64,000 nucleotides of DNA from Pedobacter caeni (GCF_900129215.1 NZ_FQUQ01000001.1:1-64000); one strand, 5' to 3'. Positions 35,527 through 45,376 are shown, numbered from the stretch's first letter. Numbers and translations are program-made. Notes: generated from the sequence alone by a model not told the origin.

Positions 35527-38149
35527 GATCAGTGTTATCTTGTCGTTTGGCGGTAGCCTGATGGTTATAATGTTTCATCATTTCGGTCCGCCATTCTAAT
35601 TCTGAATATGGAAATACAAATGTTTCTTCGACGCGCACAGACTTCTTCAAATATAAAATCCACAATAAACTGAAGATCATTGAACCGATCAATCTGCTGA
35701 TTTCTGTTTTTACAGGGGAGATTCCGATGTCGTCTTTTAACAGCCAGTAAATGCCACAATTCAAAATTAAAAAGCAAATATATCCAAATAAGAAGGGAAT
35801 ATAGAGTGCAGAGAAGCTTTTACGCCTGTTAAAGAGTAAAAATATACCTAAGATCGAAGCGCATAACAGGATTCCGAAGGAGATCGCCTGTAAAATAAGC
35901 ATCCCTTTTACACTGTATTCCAGTAAGGTAGATTCCTGAGTCAGGCCTTTCCAGACCTGATGGTCCCATAGTCTGAAAGACATCACTCTGGCTAATAATC
36001 CGAACGGCAGTAATACTGCCTGAATGCTTAGTAAGATCAGCCAACCCCTGATTGGTTTTGCTTCCTGAATCTCTTCTAAGGAGTAAGGGGAGTTGGACTG
36101 GTAAATTTTCAGGGCGTAAATGACCGAAATCACAAGGGTGATGATCGTGATGATCACCAGAAAGGGATTCCCTATGCCGGCAGTTGCAGCAGGTCCCCAG
36201 GAGATGTAATAACTGAGGTGATCCAGGACTTTTGCCCTTGCCTTTACATATGATTTTACTTCTGAGCCATTAATAAAGGCCTTCTTTCCCCTAAAGGTAT
36301 AACTGAGGGTTAGTGTTTTGTCTTTTTGATGACCATTGCTTTCGAAAAAGAAATAATCATTGTCTACCGTAACCGGATTGATGTCCATGTTCCATCTTTC
36401 CGGCGTAATGATCTCTATAAACTGTTCGATATTGACCGGAGATTTCAGCGATAGTGGTGCCGTTCTCGCTTTTGCGGGAATATTCCGCATCTCATGACTG
36501 ATCATATCTGCCACAAAAGAAACATAGGGGCGACCATCATCTGCATCTGTAGCCCAGATGTCACTGATTTCATAGCTTTCTGTAACTTCCAGTGTATTGG
36601 TTGCATCATTGTCTCTGATCACAATTTCCCCGGCTTGCGAGATATTGGTGTAAAGTTTTGAATAATACTCCAGGTAAGATTTTTCTAAATCATCCGTTCC
36701 GGTCTCTGCCAGTTCCGACCGCATATTATCTGCATACTGACCTGTATACGTTGTTTTAATGAGAAGTTTTGCCTGTTGATCTGCTGTGGTATCCGGCAGG
36801 GTAAAACTGAGTTTGGCTACCTGTTTGCCTGTCGGCTTGCTGATCACTCTTTCCAGTGCATTTACCCCTTTTTTAACCACTAATGCATAGCCATAATCAG
36901 GGAAATATATTTGATCCACGGGGCCTCTCTGATAGGAGATGGTGGGGTCTATCCATATTTTTTTCTGCTGATGCTCCACCAAAACCACGACATGGTTAAA
37001 GGCAAATGGGCTGGGCAGTGTTTCATTCGTTTTTACAGTGGTATAGGTATCAGCATAAGCCATATAAGCGCTGATGTTCATCGGAGCGAGCAGGTGAACC
37101 AATAATAAAGACTTATCCTTACAGTCACCATAGCGCTGTTTCATCACTTTCTCCGGCGAGTTAGGTTTATGGGAATACTGGCCCACTTCAATACCCATAT
37201 ACCTGATTTCGTCCTGTACAAACCTGGTGGCCAGCTCCAGGTATTTATCAGGCTTATTTCCGGATTTTGCTTTTAGTTCCTGAACTTTTTTATCGAGTAA
37301 TGGGGAATTCAGATTGGGGTAATCATTGATCATCAACCCCCAGTTGACCACTTCATTCCAGTTTTTATATTCTGTGAGCTGTGTTCTTCTGAGTGGGCTG
37401 TACCAGGAAGGCTCAAAATCTGTCACCCGATGGGTTTTTGTTAAGCGGCTTTCCCATTCGTACAAGGTCAGTCCATCTTTTTCAGAAACTTTTGGCCCAT
37501 TATTGAAATTGAAGTTCTTCATCTGAAATGACCTGCTTTTACTGAAGATCATATTGGTATAAAGGTGACCTACGCTGCTGGCCCCTTCAAAGTAAAGTTG
37601 AGTGGCATGTTTCTGACCAAAAATGGGGTTGTTGCCTTTGATCGTATAAGCATATTCAATGCGGTCTCCTTTTCTCACATCATCCAGAAGCAGGAAAGCG
37701 TCGTAAGTCCCGCTGTAAATAAATTTAGAAAGGTCCTTTTCCGTTTGCAGGACTTTAAACTTATGGGACTGCAGCAGGTCTGTAGACTGGTTATTTCTCC
37801 ATAACAGGATCTTGTGGAAGATCAGCTTCTGAAAACCCGGTTCGTAAGTTACAGAGACTTCTGATCCGTTTTGTACGCCTGCATCAGATACGATCTCGCG
37901 GATGATATGGGTATATTCTTCCTGTAATTCTACATGGTTCTGGTTTTCATAAAGAGAAAGGAAATAGCCGTCAGAAATGTCTTTGGCAGGAGGGCTGGCT
38001 CCTTTACGGTCTGCTTTGACTGTCCATGAAGGATCTTTACGGTCGATGCTGAAGTTTTTTCCTTGTCCGGATGCAGTGCTGATGGCTATAAAACATAAAA
38101 ATGCCAATAGGGGCATTTTTATGTTGATGTGAAATGTGGTGGAGCGCAT
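35513..38149 (-). CDS. DUF3857 / transglutaminase-like / DUF2569 membrane protein
   Basis: 878 residues. A signal peptide is followed by a DUF3857 domain (about 60-230), a transglutaminase-like core with the triad Cys in QRYGDCKDKSLLL, His in FAFNHVVVLV and Asp in IWIDPTIS, a beta-rich domain, and from about 650 six hydrophobic helices that look like a DUF2569 membrane domain. The catalytic part would lie in the periplasm. DUF3857-transglutaminase proteins are common in Bacteroidota, but their substrates are unknown. An alternative start at 38116 would trim 11 residues. Confidence 0.85.
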   Translation of the reverse strand: MRSTTFHINIKMPLLAFLCFIAISTASGQGKNFSIDRKDPSWTVKADRKGASPPAKDISDGYFLSLYENQNHVELQEEYTHIIREIVSDAGVQNGSEVSVTYEPGFQKLIFHKILLWRNNQSTDLLQSHKFKVLQTEKDLSKFIYSGTYDAFLLLDDVRKGDRIEYAYTIKGNNPIFGQKHATQLYFEGASSVGHLYTNMIFSKSRSFQMKNFNFNNGPKVSEKDGLTLYEWESRLTKTHRVTDFEPSWYSPLRRTQLTEYKNWNEVVNWGLMINDYPNLNSPLLDKKVQELKAKSGNKPDKYLELATRFVQDEIRYMGIEVGQYSHKPNSPEKVMKQRYGDCKDKSLLLVHLLAPMNISAYMAYADTYTTVKTNETLPSPFAFNHVVVLVEHQQKKIWIDPTISYQRGPVDQIYFPDYGYALVVKKGVNALERVISKPTGKQVAKLSFTLPDTTADQQAKLLIKTTYTGQYADNMRSELAETGTDDLEKSYLEYYSKLYTNISQAGEIVIRDNDATNTLEVTESYEISDIWATDADDGRPYVSFVADMISHEMRNIPAKARTAPLSLKSPVNIEQFIEIITPERWNMDINPVTVDNDYFFFESNGHQKDKTLTLSYTFRGKKAFINGSEVKSYVKARAKVLDHLSYYISWGPAATAGIGNPFLVIITIITLVISVIYALKIYQSNSPYSLEEIQEAKPIRGWLILLSIQAVLLPFGLLARVMSFRLWDHQVWKGLTQESTLLEYSVKGMLILQAISFGILLCASILGIFLLFNRRKSFSALYIPFLFGYICFLILNCGIYWLLKDDIGISPVKTEISRLIGSMIFSLLWILYLKKSVRVEETFVFPYSELEWRTEMMKHYNHQATAKRQDNTDHENI

Positions 38150-38171
38150 CTATCTGAAAGATTGATTGGGT

Positions 38172-39362
38172 TTATTTGAAGGCATTTAGTCCGGTCACAT
38201 CCATACCGGTGATCAATAAGTGGATGTCATGTGTACCTTCATAAGTAACTACCGATTCCAGGTTCATCATGTGTCTCATGATCGAGTATTCACCGGTGAT
38301 CCCCATTCCGCCTAACATTTGTCTGGCGTTACGAGCGATGTCCAGTGCGATCTCCACACTGTTTCTCTTCGCCATAGAAATCTGCTCCGCAGTAGCCCTG
38401 TTTTCGCTTTTCAAGACGCCTAAACGCCATACTAACAATTGCGCTTTGGTAATTTCAGTCACCATTTCTGCGAGTTTCTTTTGTTGCAGCTGGAATCCTC
38501 CGATAGGTTTTCCGAACTGTACACGTTCTTTAGAATAGCGTAATGCAGTATCGTAGCAGTCCATCGCAGCACCTAACGCACCCCAGGCAATCCCATAACG
38601 GGCCTGGTTTAAACAGCCCAACGGGCCTTTTAATCCGCTGATTTCAGGGAAAATATTTTCTTTAGGCACTTTTACATTGTCAAATACCAGTTCTCCGGTA
38701 GCTGAAGCCCTTAAGCTCCATTTGTTATGTGTTTCGGGAGTGCTGAAGCCTTCCATTCCTCTTTCTACCACTAACCCTCTGATTTTTCCGGATTCATCTT
38801 TAGCCCATACCACTGCGATATCGGCGAAAGGGGCATTGGAGATCCACATTTTAGCGCCATTTAAAAGGTAATGGTCGCCTTTGTCTTTTATATTGGTTAC
38901 CATTCCACCTGGATTAGATCCATGATCAGGTTCGGTTAATCCGAAACAGCCCATCAGTTCTCCGGTAGCTAATTTTGGTAAATATTTTTTACGTTGTTCT
39001 TCTGTGCCATAAGCATAGATCGGGTACATCACCAATGAGCCCTGTACAGAAGCGGTAGATCTGATTCCCGAATCGCCACGCTCTATTTCCTGCATCAGGA
39101 TCCCGTAAGCGATATAGTCGAGTCCGGCACCACCGTACTCCACTGGGATGGTTGGTCCGAAAGCACCAATTTCTCCCAGACCTTTGATCAGGTGTTTCGG
39201 GAATTCTGCCCTCTGTGCATAGTCCTCAATGATGGGACTCACTTCTTTCTTTACCCAGTCTCTGGCTGCAGAGCGGATCAGCTTGTGTTCTTCTGTAAGT
39301 AATTCGTCGAGTAAATAATAATCAGGAGCTTCGTAAAGGTCTTTTTTGGCAGATTTATTCAT
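38172..39362 (-). CDS. gcdH: Glutaryl-CoA dehydrogenase type acyl-CoA dehydrogenase
   Basis: 396 residues. Motifs include CFGLTEPDHGSNPGGM (FAD and substrate binding), RSTASVQGSLVMYPI (the Arg region that binds the second carboxylate in glutaryl-CoA dehydrogenases) and the catalytic base Glu375 in VTYEGTHDIHLL. It oxidises and decarboxylates glutaryl-CoA to crotonyl-CoA in lysine and tryptophan breakdown. The rest of the pathway is not in the window. A candidate -7 box (TACCTTTG, minus strand, 39437-39444) lies upstream. Confidence 0.9.
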   Translation of the reverse strand: MNKSAKKDLYEAPDYYLLDELLTEEHKLIRSAARDWVKKEVSPIIEDYAQRAEFPKHLIKGLGEIGAFGPTIPVEYGGAGLDYIAYGILMQEIERGDSGIRSTASVQGSLVMYPIYAYGTEEQRKKYLPKLATGELMGCFGLTEPDHGSNPGGMVTNIKDKGDHYLLNGAKMWISNAPFADIAVVWAKDESGKIRGLVVERGMEGFSTPETHNKWSLRASATGELVFDNVKVPKENIFPEISGLKGPLGCLNQARYGIAWGALGAAMDCYDTALRYSKERVQFGKPIGGFQLQQKKLAEMVTEITKAQLLVWRLGVLKSENRATAEQISMAKRNSVEIALDIARNARQMLGGMGITGEYSIMRHMMNLESVVTYEGTHDIHLLITGMDVTGLNAFK

Positions 39363-39436
39363 TGTTTACACTATATTTGGTTAAGTGATCAGCTTTGCTT
39401 TTGTTTGAAACGGGATTTTTTCGAACCCCTTTGCTT

Positions 39437-39444
39437 CAAAGGTA
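39437..39444 (-). promoter_or_regulatory. Candidate -7 box for gcdH
   Basis: CAAAGGTA on the plus strand reads TACCTTTG on the minus strand and matches TAnnTTTG. It also forms part of a small inverted repeat CCTTTG-CTT-CAAAGG (39428-39442). No good -33 box is found. Confidence 0.35.
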
Positions 39445-39484
39445 ATAATTTCGGGGAATGGCTGGTGAAAACCGTCCAAAAAAT

Positions 39485-39492
39485 TAATTTTG
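39485..39492 (+). promoter_or_regulatory. Candidate -7 box for folB, implying a leaderless mRNA
   Basis: TAATTTTG matches TAnnTTTG and ends 4 bases before the folB ATG (39497), so transcription would begin at or within a base or two of the start codon. No -33 box is recognisable. Confidence 0.35.
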
Positions 39493-39496
39493 CCAA

Positions 39497-39886
39497 ATGA
39501 GTTCAGCAAATAACTATATACAGACCGTTGCGTTAAGAGATGTAAAGTGTTTCGCCCTGCATGGGTGGTACCCGGAAGAACATTTAACCGGGATTTACTT
39601 TTTGGTAGATGTGGTGGTTACCTTTGTTCATTCCGGAGATACAGAAAACCTGAACCATACCGTGAATTATGAAGTGATCAATACCATCATTCTGGAAGAA
39701 ATGCAACGCACCCAAAAGATGCTGGAAACGGTAGTGAAAAACATTCTGGACCGTGTGATTGCCCATTATCCTTTTGTGCGGACTGCTCAGGCAGGGATCC
39801 GCAAAATGAACCCGCCAATGCCGGGCGAAGTGGGGCATTCTTTTGTTCAGTTAAGTTATACTGCTCCTGAAGAAGCTTCTGCTTAA
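39497..39886 (+). CDS. folB: Dihydroneopterin aldolase
   Basis: 129 residues, the normal FolB size. The substrate-binding motif is FALHGWYPEEHLTG, with the catalytic Lys in AGIRKMNPPMPG. It cleaves dihydroneopterin to 6-hydroxymethyl-dihydropterin in folate synthesis. No other folate genes are adjacent. It is divergent from gcdH. Confidence 0.9.
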   Translation: MSSANNYIQTVALRDVKCFALHGWYPEEHLTGIYFLVDVVVTFVHSGDTENLNHTVNYEVINTIILEEMQRTQKMLETVVKNILDRVIAHYPFVRTAQAGIRKMNPPMPGEVGHSFVQLSYTAPEEASA

Positions 39887-39981
39887 ATTAAATACATTGT
39901 TAGATCAAACCCTCTTAAATTAATTGAACATTAATATCATTTTTAAATTACTCCGCTTAAAGATTAAAAACCAAATATATA

Positions 39982-41379
39982 ATGGAATACACTAAAATAA
40001 CTTCAGAATTGCTGGAGCTGATCAAAACGGCTGTTGGCGCGGAAAGTGTTTTTACGGATGAAGATTCTTTAAATACTTATTCTCACGATGAGACTGAAGA
40101 TTTAAAATATTACCCTGAAGTAGTGGTAAAACCTAGAAATACGGATGCTGTAGCTGCTTTATTAAAGTTATGTAATGAACAGCATGTTCCTGTAACTCCC
40201 CGCGGTGGCGGAACCGGATTAAGCGGTGGTGCATTGCCGGTTTTTGGTGGAGTGCTGCTTTCTATGGAAAAGTTCAAACAAATCATAGACATTGATACGG
40301 AGAACCTGCAGGCTGTAGTGGAGCCAGGTGTAATCACTCAGGAATTTATGGATGCTGTTGCAGAAAAAGGATTGCTTTATCCCATAGACCCTTCGAGTAA
40401 AGGTTCCTGCTTTATCGGCGGAAATGTGGCGCATGGCTCCGGCGGACCAAGAGTGGTAAAGTACGGTACCATTCGTGAATATATCCTGAACCTGGAAGTG
40501 GTCCTGCCAACAGGTGAGGTGATCTGGACAGGTGCAAATACGTTGAAGTATGCCTCGGGTTATAACCTGACGCAGCTGATGATCGGTTCGGAAGGAACCT
40601 TAGGGGTGGTGACCAAGATTGTCACCAAACTGATTCCAAGGTCTCAGCACAGTGTCTTGATGATGGCTTCTTTTTCGGAGAATGAACAAGCCTGTGGCGC
40701 AGTGTCTGCGATATTCAGGGCAGGGGTGATTCCTTCTGCTTTGGAATTTATGGAAAGAAGAGGGGTAGAGTGGGTAGTAGAATATGACGACATCAAGTTT
40801 GACCTTAAAGACGGCGTGAATGCTTTTCTGTTGATCGAATTTGACGGGAATGATATGGATACCATTTTTAAGGACTGTGAACAGGTGAATGCCGTGTTGG
40901 AAGAGTTTGGTTGTACAGATGTACTATTTGCTGATACAGCGATGCAAAAGGACGAACTGTGGAGAATCAGACGGACCATGCCTGAGTCGGTGAAATCAAA
41001 CTCCATTTATAAAGAAGAAGATACGGTAGTACCAAGAGCAGCCCTGCCTCAGCTGATTAAAGGAATTAAAGAGATTGGCGGCAGATATGGCTTTGAAAGT
41101 GTGTGTTACGGACATGCGGGTGATGGAAACCTGCATGTGAACATCATCAAAGCAGGGATGAGTGATGAGGATTGGAAAAACAAGTTGAAAGACGGTATTG
41201 TTGAAGTGTTTGAACTGACCAGTGCATTGGGCGGAACCATTTCCGGAGAGCATGGGATTGGTTTGGTACAGAAGGATTTTATGCCGATTAAATACAGTGA
41301 AATCAATCTGAACCTGATGCGCAGCATCAAAAAAGTATTTGACCCATCAGGGATCCTGAATCCTGGAAAAATCTTTTAA
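39982..41379 (+). CDS. FAD-linked oxidase, glycolate oxidase GlcD / D-lactate dehydrogenase type
   Basis: 465 residues. The PCMH-type FAD-binding domain contains VTPRGGGTGLSGGALP and GSCFIGGNVAHGSGGPR; the C-terminal domain holds the metal/substrate histidines in YGHAGDGNLHVN and GEHGIGL. It oxidises an alpha-hydroxy acid such as glycolate or D-lactate. No GlcE or GlcF partner is adjacent, so D-lactate or D-2-hydroxyglutarate is also possible. It is monocistronic with a strong terminator. Confidence 0.88.
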   Translation: MEYTKITSELLELIKTAVGAESVFTDEDSLNTYSHDETEDLKYYPEVVVKPRNTDAVAALLKLCNEQHVPVTPRGGGTGLSGGALPVFGGVLLSMEKFKQIIDIDTENLQAVVEPGVITQEFMDAVAEKGLLYPIDPSSKGSCFIGGNVAHGSGGPRVVKYGTIREYILNLEVVLPTGEVIWTGANTLKYASGYNLTQLMIGSEGTLGVVTKIVTKLIPRSQHSVLMMASFSENEQACGAVSAIFRAGVIPSALEFMERRGVEWVVEYDDIKFDLKDGVNAFLLIEFDGNDMDTIFKDCEQVNAVLEEFGCTDVLFADTAMQKDELWRIRRTMPESVKSNSIYKEEDTVVPRAALPQLIKGIKEIGGRYGFESVCYGHAGDGNLHVNIIKAGMSDEDWKNKLKDGIVEVFELTSALGGTISGEHGIGLVQKDFMPIKYSEINLNLMRSIKKVFDPSGILNPGKIF

Positions 41380-41400
41380 GGTTTTTACAACTGGAATAAG

Positions 41401-41438
41401 AAAGGATGACCGGATTAATTTCCGGTCATCCTTTTTTT
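41401..41438 (+). terminator. Terminator after the GlcD-type gene
   Basis: 14-bp perfect stem AAAGGATGACCGGA with TCCGGTCATCCTTT, loop TTAATT, long T-run (41432-41438). Confidence 0.95.
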
Positions 41439-41522
41439 ATGGAAAATTTAATGTCAGATAAAGGTCAGACCTTTGAATTGGGGATTGGTTTTTGATGTAG
41501 CATGTTCTATTTTAGAAAAATA

Positions 41523-42233
41523 ATGGATAAAACAAAGATTTTGCTGGTTGAAGATACACCGGATCTGGTTTCAATAATAGTGAGGGGACTGGCTGCAGAA
41601 AATATGGAAGTAAGTGTGGCGGGAGATGGGATTACCGGATTGGAAATGGCATTAAAATACGATTTTGACGGGATTGTTTTAGATATTATGCTTCCCGGAA
41701 TGAATGGTATTCAGGTATGTAAGGAAGTCAGAACTAAAAACTCTGCTATTCCGATATTGATGCTGACTGCTTTGGGGAGTACAGAGAATGTGGTGACCGG
41801 CCTGGAGAGTGGAGCTGATGATTACCTGGTTAAGCCGTTTAATTTCGTAGAACTGGTGGCTCGTATCAAAACCTTATTAAGGAGAAGTAAAGGGCATATG
41901 AACATCGCTTCCGATGTTTTAAGTATTGCAGATCTTCAGGTGAATACGAGTTCAAAGTCGGTCAGCAGGTCAGGACAGGCTGTTCAGCTTACCGCAACTG
42001 AATACCGTTTGCTGGAATACCTGTTGAAAAATCAGAATAAGGTGCTTTCAAGGGTCCAGATTCTGGAAAATGTATGGGATATTGATTTCAATATGGGGAC
42101 TAATGTGGTCGATGTATACGTCAATTACCTGAGAAAGAAAATTGATGCCGGTGCTAAAGAGCGCCTGATTCATACGGTATTTGGAATGGGATACATCATG
42201 AAACATTCCCTTGAACACCAGGAGCTCCGTTAG
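41523..42233 (+). CDS. OmpR/PhoB family response regulator
   Basis: 236 residues from ATG 41523; an in-frame ATG at 41502 would add seven residues before the canonical KILLVEDTPD. The receiver has the phospho-Asp in IVLDIMLPGMNG and the switch Lys in LVKPFNF; the winged-helix domain contains LTATEYRLLEYLLKN and VDVYVNYLRKKI. The cognate kinase starts 3 bp after the stop. Targets unknown. Confidence 0.93.
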   Translation: MDKTKILLVEDTPDLVSIIVRGLAAENMEVSVAGDGITGLEMALKYDFDGIVLDIMLPGMNGIQVCKEVRTKNSAIPILMLTALGSTENVVTGLESGADDYLVKPFNFVELVARIKTLLRRSKGHMNIASDVLSIADLQVNTSSKSVSRSGQAVQLTATEYRLLEYLLKNQNKVLSRVQILENVWDIDFNMGTNVVDVYVNYLRKKIDAGAKERLIHTVFGMGYIMKHSLEHQELR

Positions 42234-42235
42234 GT

Positions 42236-43597
42236 ATGAAGATTCAGACTAAGATTACCCTTCTTTTCTTCAGTATTGGAGCCGTTGGACTCATTTTATT
42301 AAATTTCACCATTTTCTATTTTGTTTCCCAGTTCAACTTTCAGGATTTCTTTAAGCGGCTGGAAGCGAGGGTAAACCTGGCGGCCGACATTTACATTCAT
42401 CCTGATGAGCTTTCCTCAACCTATAAGGAGATGAGGACAAAGTATCTGGAGAAGCTGGAAGATGAGCAGCAATACATCATCGGACTGGACTCTTTAAACA
42501 GGTTAAACGGGGATGTTCCCAAAAATATTCCCGGTGATTTTTTCTATCAGGTGCTGAAAGAAGGAAAGGCCAGTTATAATGAAGATAACCGTTTTTTTTA
42601 CGGAAAGTTATTTAAAGAAAAAAAGGAGAAGCATATTGTAATTGTGACTGCTTTAGATCCTTATGGTTTTCGCGAGTTGGAAACATTGAGGAAGGTCATG
42701 ATTTTTGTCTTCATCATCTCTTTGTTTCTAACCTATATTGCCGGTAAAGTGTTTTCCCATTATACCGTTAATCCGATTCGGACTGTGATGAGAAAAGTAA
42801 AGAACATTTCGGCCAATAACCTGCATTCCAGGTTGGAAGAACTGGGTGGGAACGATGAAATGTCTGAGCTGGTGCTTACATTTAACAATATGCTGAACCG
42901 TCTGGAAACGGCATTTGAAACTCAGAATAACTTTGTGAGCAATGCTTCTCATGAGCTTAAAACCCCATTGTCGATCATTACCGGAGAGGTGCAACTCCTG
43001 CTTGCGGGAGGAGAATTGTTGCCAGCTGCAGAAAAATCTGCCAAGGTCATTCTCTCTCATGCAGAACAACTGGAACACATTATCACCAGTTTGCTGGGTT
43101 TAGCGCAATCGGGATTTGATGGAAAAAAGCAAAACTGGCAGAAGATCAGGATTGATGAGCTGGTGATGATGGTGGCGGGATTCGTTAAGAAAATTGACGA
43201 AAAGAGTGTGCTGGAGCTTGATTTTTCTGCACTTCCCGAAGATGAATCTCTATTGTATACAGAAGGGAACGTCAATTTATTGCAGCTGGCATTGAGTAAC
43301 ATTATTCTGAATGCCTGTAAATACTCCAGTCACCAGACCGTGAAGATTGAGCTGCGTTTAGAGCATAAAAGAATTTTGATCGTGGTGACTGATCAGGGGA
43401 TCGGGATTCCTGTAAAAGATCAGCAGTATATATTTGAACCTTTTTTCCGGGCATCCAATACCAGCGAGTTTAACGGACATGGAATCGGTCTGCCACTTAC
43501 ACTCAATATTATCCGCTTACACAAAGGCTCAATTGGTATAAATTCTGAAGTAGAAAAGGGAACGCAAATGCGGGTGGTATTGCCCATCAGTTCCTGA
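42236..43597 (+). CDS. Transmembrane sensor histidine kinase with HAMP domain
   Basis: 453 residues. Two membrane helices (about 8-30 and 150-170) bracket a periplasmic sensor of about 120 residues rich in charge (DEQQYIIGLD); a HAMP domain follows (VNPIRTVMRKVKNISANNL), then the H-box FVSNASHELKTPLSIITGE and the ATPase motifs IILNACKYS, DQGIGIP and GHGIGLPLT. It is the partner of the upstream regulator (3-bp gap). The signal is unknown. Confidence 0.93.
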   Translation: MKIQTKITLLFFSIGAVGLILLNFTIFYFVSQFNFQDFFKRLEARVNLAADIYIHPDELSSTYKEMRTKYLEKLEDEQQYIIGLDSLNRLNGDVPKNIPGDFFYQVLKEGKASYNEDNRFFYGKLFKEKKEKHIVIVTALDPYGFRELETLRKVMIFVFIISLFLTYIAGKVFSHYTVNPIRTVMRKVKNISANNLHSRLEELGGNDEMSELVLTFNNMLNRLETAFETQNNFVSNASHELKTPLSIITGEVQLLLAGGELLPAAEKSAKVILSHAEQLEHIITSLLGLAQSGFDGKKQNWQKIRIDELVMMVAGFVKKIDEKSVLELDFSALPEDESLLYTEGNVNLLQLALSNIILNACKYSSHQTVKIELRLEHKRILIVVTDQGIGIPVKDQQYIFEPFFRASNTSEFNGHGIGLPLTLNIIRLHKGSIGINSEVEKGTQMRVVLPISS

Positions 43598-43834
43598 TTT
43601 ATCCGGGCTTTTTCCAAATTATTCCTTCCTTTTTCTAATGACTTTCTAATAAGTTGGTTTTCAAAATATTCGTTTTGGGAATAAACAGCATTGAGAGGTC
43701 AGCAGGCATGATATTGCCCGCAGGTTTTTGTTGTAAACTCTAATCAAATTATAATTTTTTCCTTAAGCCCTCCTAATTTCTGTCCGGTAAAATTGCATAA
43801 GTAATTAAAGTTTAACCCCTTAAAACAAATTAAT

Positions 43835-44317
43835 ATGCAAACCATTTTAATCCCAACAGATTTTAGCACTTCCAGTCTGGACTGTATGTCTCAGCTTTGT
43901 TCTCAAAACCATTCAGAGGAGCTGACTTTGGTTTTTGTTCATATGTTTAAGCTTTCTGATTCTATCGGAGACTTGCTGATGTTGTCCAGAAGATCCAGAG
44001 AATATGAATATGTAGGTGAATCATTTTACCAGCAATGCGATGAATTGAGGGTTCAGTTTCCGAATATAAAAGCAATTAAAATCGAGTTTTTTTACGGAAG
44101 TACGCTTGTGCTGTTTAGAGAATTTCTGGACTTTCATGAAGTAACTGGTATTCTTCATCCCTCAAATTGTTCCTGGAGCAGCATTAACGGGGCCAGCATT
44201 AATCCCAATGTCTTAGCGCATAAACTGGGATTGCCGGAGGTAACGATCAGAAGAAGACCAGCGGGTATCCCTGTAGCGGAAGGACTCGTTGTATTGCGTG
44301 AAGAAGTTGTTGTTTAG
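43835..44317 (+). CDS. Universal stress protein-like protein
   Basis: 160 residues. The first strand ILIPTDFSTSSLD is the UspA start, and the body alternates strands and helices as in a single Usp domain. The usual ATP-binding GxxG-(9)-GS/T motif is not visible, so it is probably a non-ATP-binding or divergent member. It ends 20 bp before the bestrophin gene and both probably form one unit downstream of the two-component system, from which a 237-bp gap with no obvious promoter separates them. Confidence 0.6.
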   Translation: MQTILIPTDFSTSSLDCMSQLCSQNHSEELTLVFVHMFKLSDSIGDLLMLSRRSREYEYVGESFYQQCDELRVQFPNIKAIKIEFFYGSTLVLFREFLDFHEVTGILHPSNCSWSSINGASINPNVLAHKLGLPEVTIRRRPAGIPVAEGLVVLREEVVV

Positions 44318-44337
44318 CATTCCTAACCCCAGAATTT

Positions 44338-45270
44338 ATGTTATTAAAAGAAAATATTCCTGTTCAGTATATCCTGGGCAAGATCAAGAAAGAGATGCTG
44401 TGGGTAACTGTTTATGCAGTCCTGATTGCTGTCCTGTATGAGAATTTTCATATCACCCGGATATCCATTCCAATTGCTGTTCCTACCATTCTGGGGACTG
44501 TTATTTCCCTGTTACTCGCCTTTAAATCCAATCAGGCTTACGACAGGTGGTGGGAGGCAAGAACCATCTGGGGTGCAATCGTGAACGACTCCAGAACGCT
44601 GACACGGCAGCTCATTACATTTATTGATGTGCCTTTTGGCTCATCTGATGAGCATTCATTTTGTGAGCGTGTGGCAAAAAGACAAATTGCCTGGTGTTAT
44701 AGCCTTAGCAGGCATTTGAGAAGAGAGGATCCGCTTCATCAGCTGGAACGTTTTATCAGTGCCGAAGATATCGCATATATAAAGAGGTATAATAATATCC
44801 CGCTGGCTTTGCAGGAGCTTCAGGCAAGGGATCTGCGTAATGCTTTTAAGCTGGGCTGGATCAATGAATTTCAACAGATTCAGATCGATAAAACGTTAAC
44901 GGCCTTTTCAAATGAAATGGGTGGATGTGAAAGGATTAAGAATACGGTGTTTCCATCTACCTATGCGGTGTACATTCATTTTTCACTGATTCTGTTTATT
45001 ATGCTCCTGCCTTTCGGACTGATTGAGTTCTTTGGGATTATTGAAGTTCCCCTGGTGATTGCAATTTCCTGTTCTTTTTTCTTAATTGAGAAAATGGCAA
45101 TTCATCTGCAAGATCCTTTTGAAAATAAGCCCACAGATACGCCTACCACGACCATCTGCCGGACGATTGAAAAAGACATCAGGCAGATGCTTAAAGAAAG
45201 CCATCAGCATGATGAAGATCTAAAAGATAAATCTGTGCTTAATGAAGCGAATATATTTTATATCCTTTAA
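44338..45270 (+). CDS. Bestrophin-family anion channel
   Basis: 310 residues. Four membrane helices in the order expected for bacterial bestrophins; the pore-lining helix 2 with its Gly/Pro-rich entry (PIAVPTILGTVISLLLAFKSNQAYDRWW is the region at 42-70, shown here only by its ends PIAVP and YDRWW) and the strongly conserved WEARTIWG follow. Bacterial homologues form pentameric channels, for chloride or cations. The C-terminal segment (DPFENKPTDTP) matches the family's cytoplasmic motif. Confidence 0.88.
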   Translation: MLLKENIPVQYILGKIKKEMLWVTVYAVLIAVLYENFHITRISIPIAVPTILGTVISLLLAFKSNQAYDRWWEARTIWGAIVNDSRTLTRQLITFIDVPFGSSDEHSFCERVAKRQIAWCYSLSRHLRREDPLHQLERFISAEDIAYIKRYNNIPLALQELQARDLRNAFKLGWINEFQQIQIDKTLTAFSNEMGGCERIKNTVFPSTYAVYIHFSLILFIMLLPFGLIEFFGIIEVPLVIAISCSFFLIEKMAIHLQDPFENKPTDTPTTTICRTIEKDIRQMLKESHQHDEDLKDKSVLNEANIFYIL

Positions 45271-45328
45271 AGCTGTTTTAAAAAGTATCGATGAAACAGC
45301 AGCAATGAAATCCCCAATCCCTGGGCGT

Positions 45329-45376
45329 TTAAACCTTTGTGCCGGGTAGTTCAAACTATCCCGGTGCAGGGTTTTT
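45329..45376 (+). terminator. Imperfect terminator after the bestrophin gene
   Basis: Stem CCGGGTAGT with ACTATCCCGG (one bulge), flanked by an outer AAACC/GGTTT pair, then TTTTT. Confidence 0.7.
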
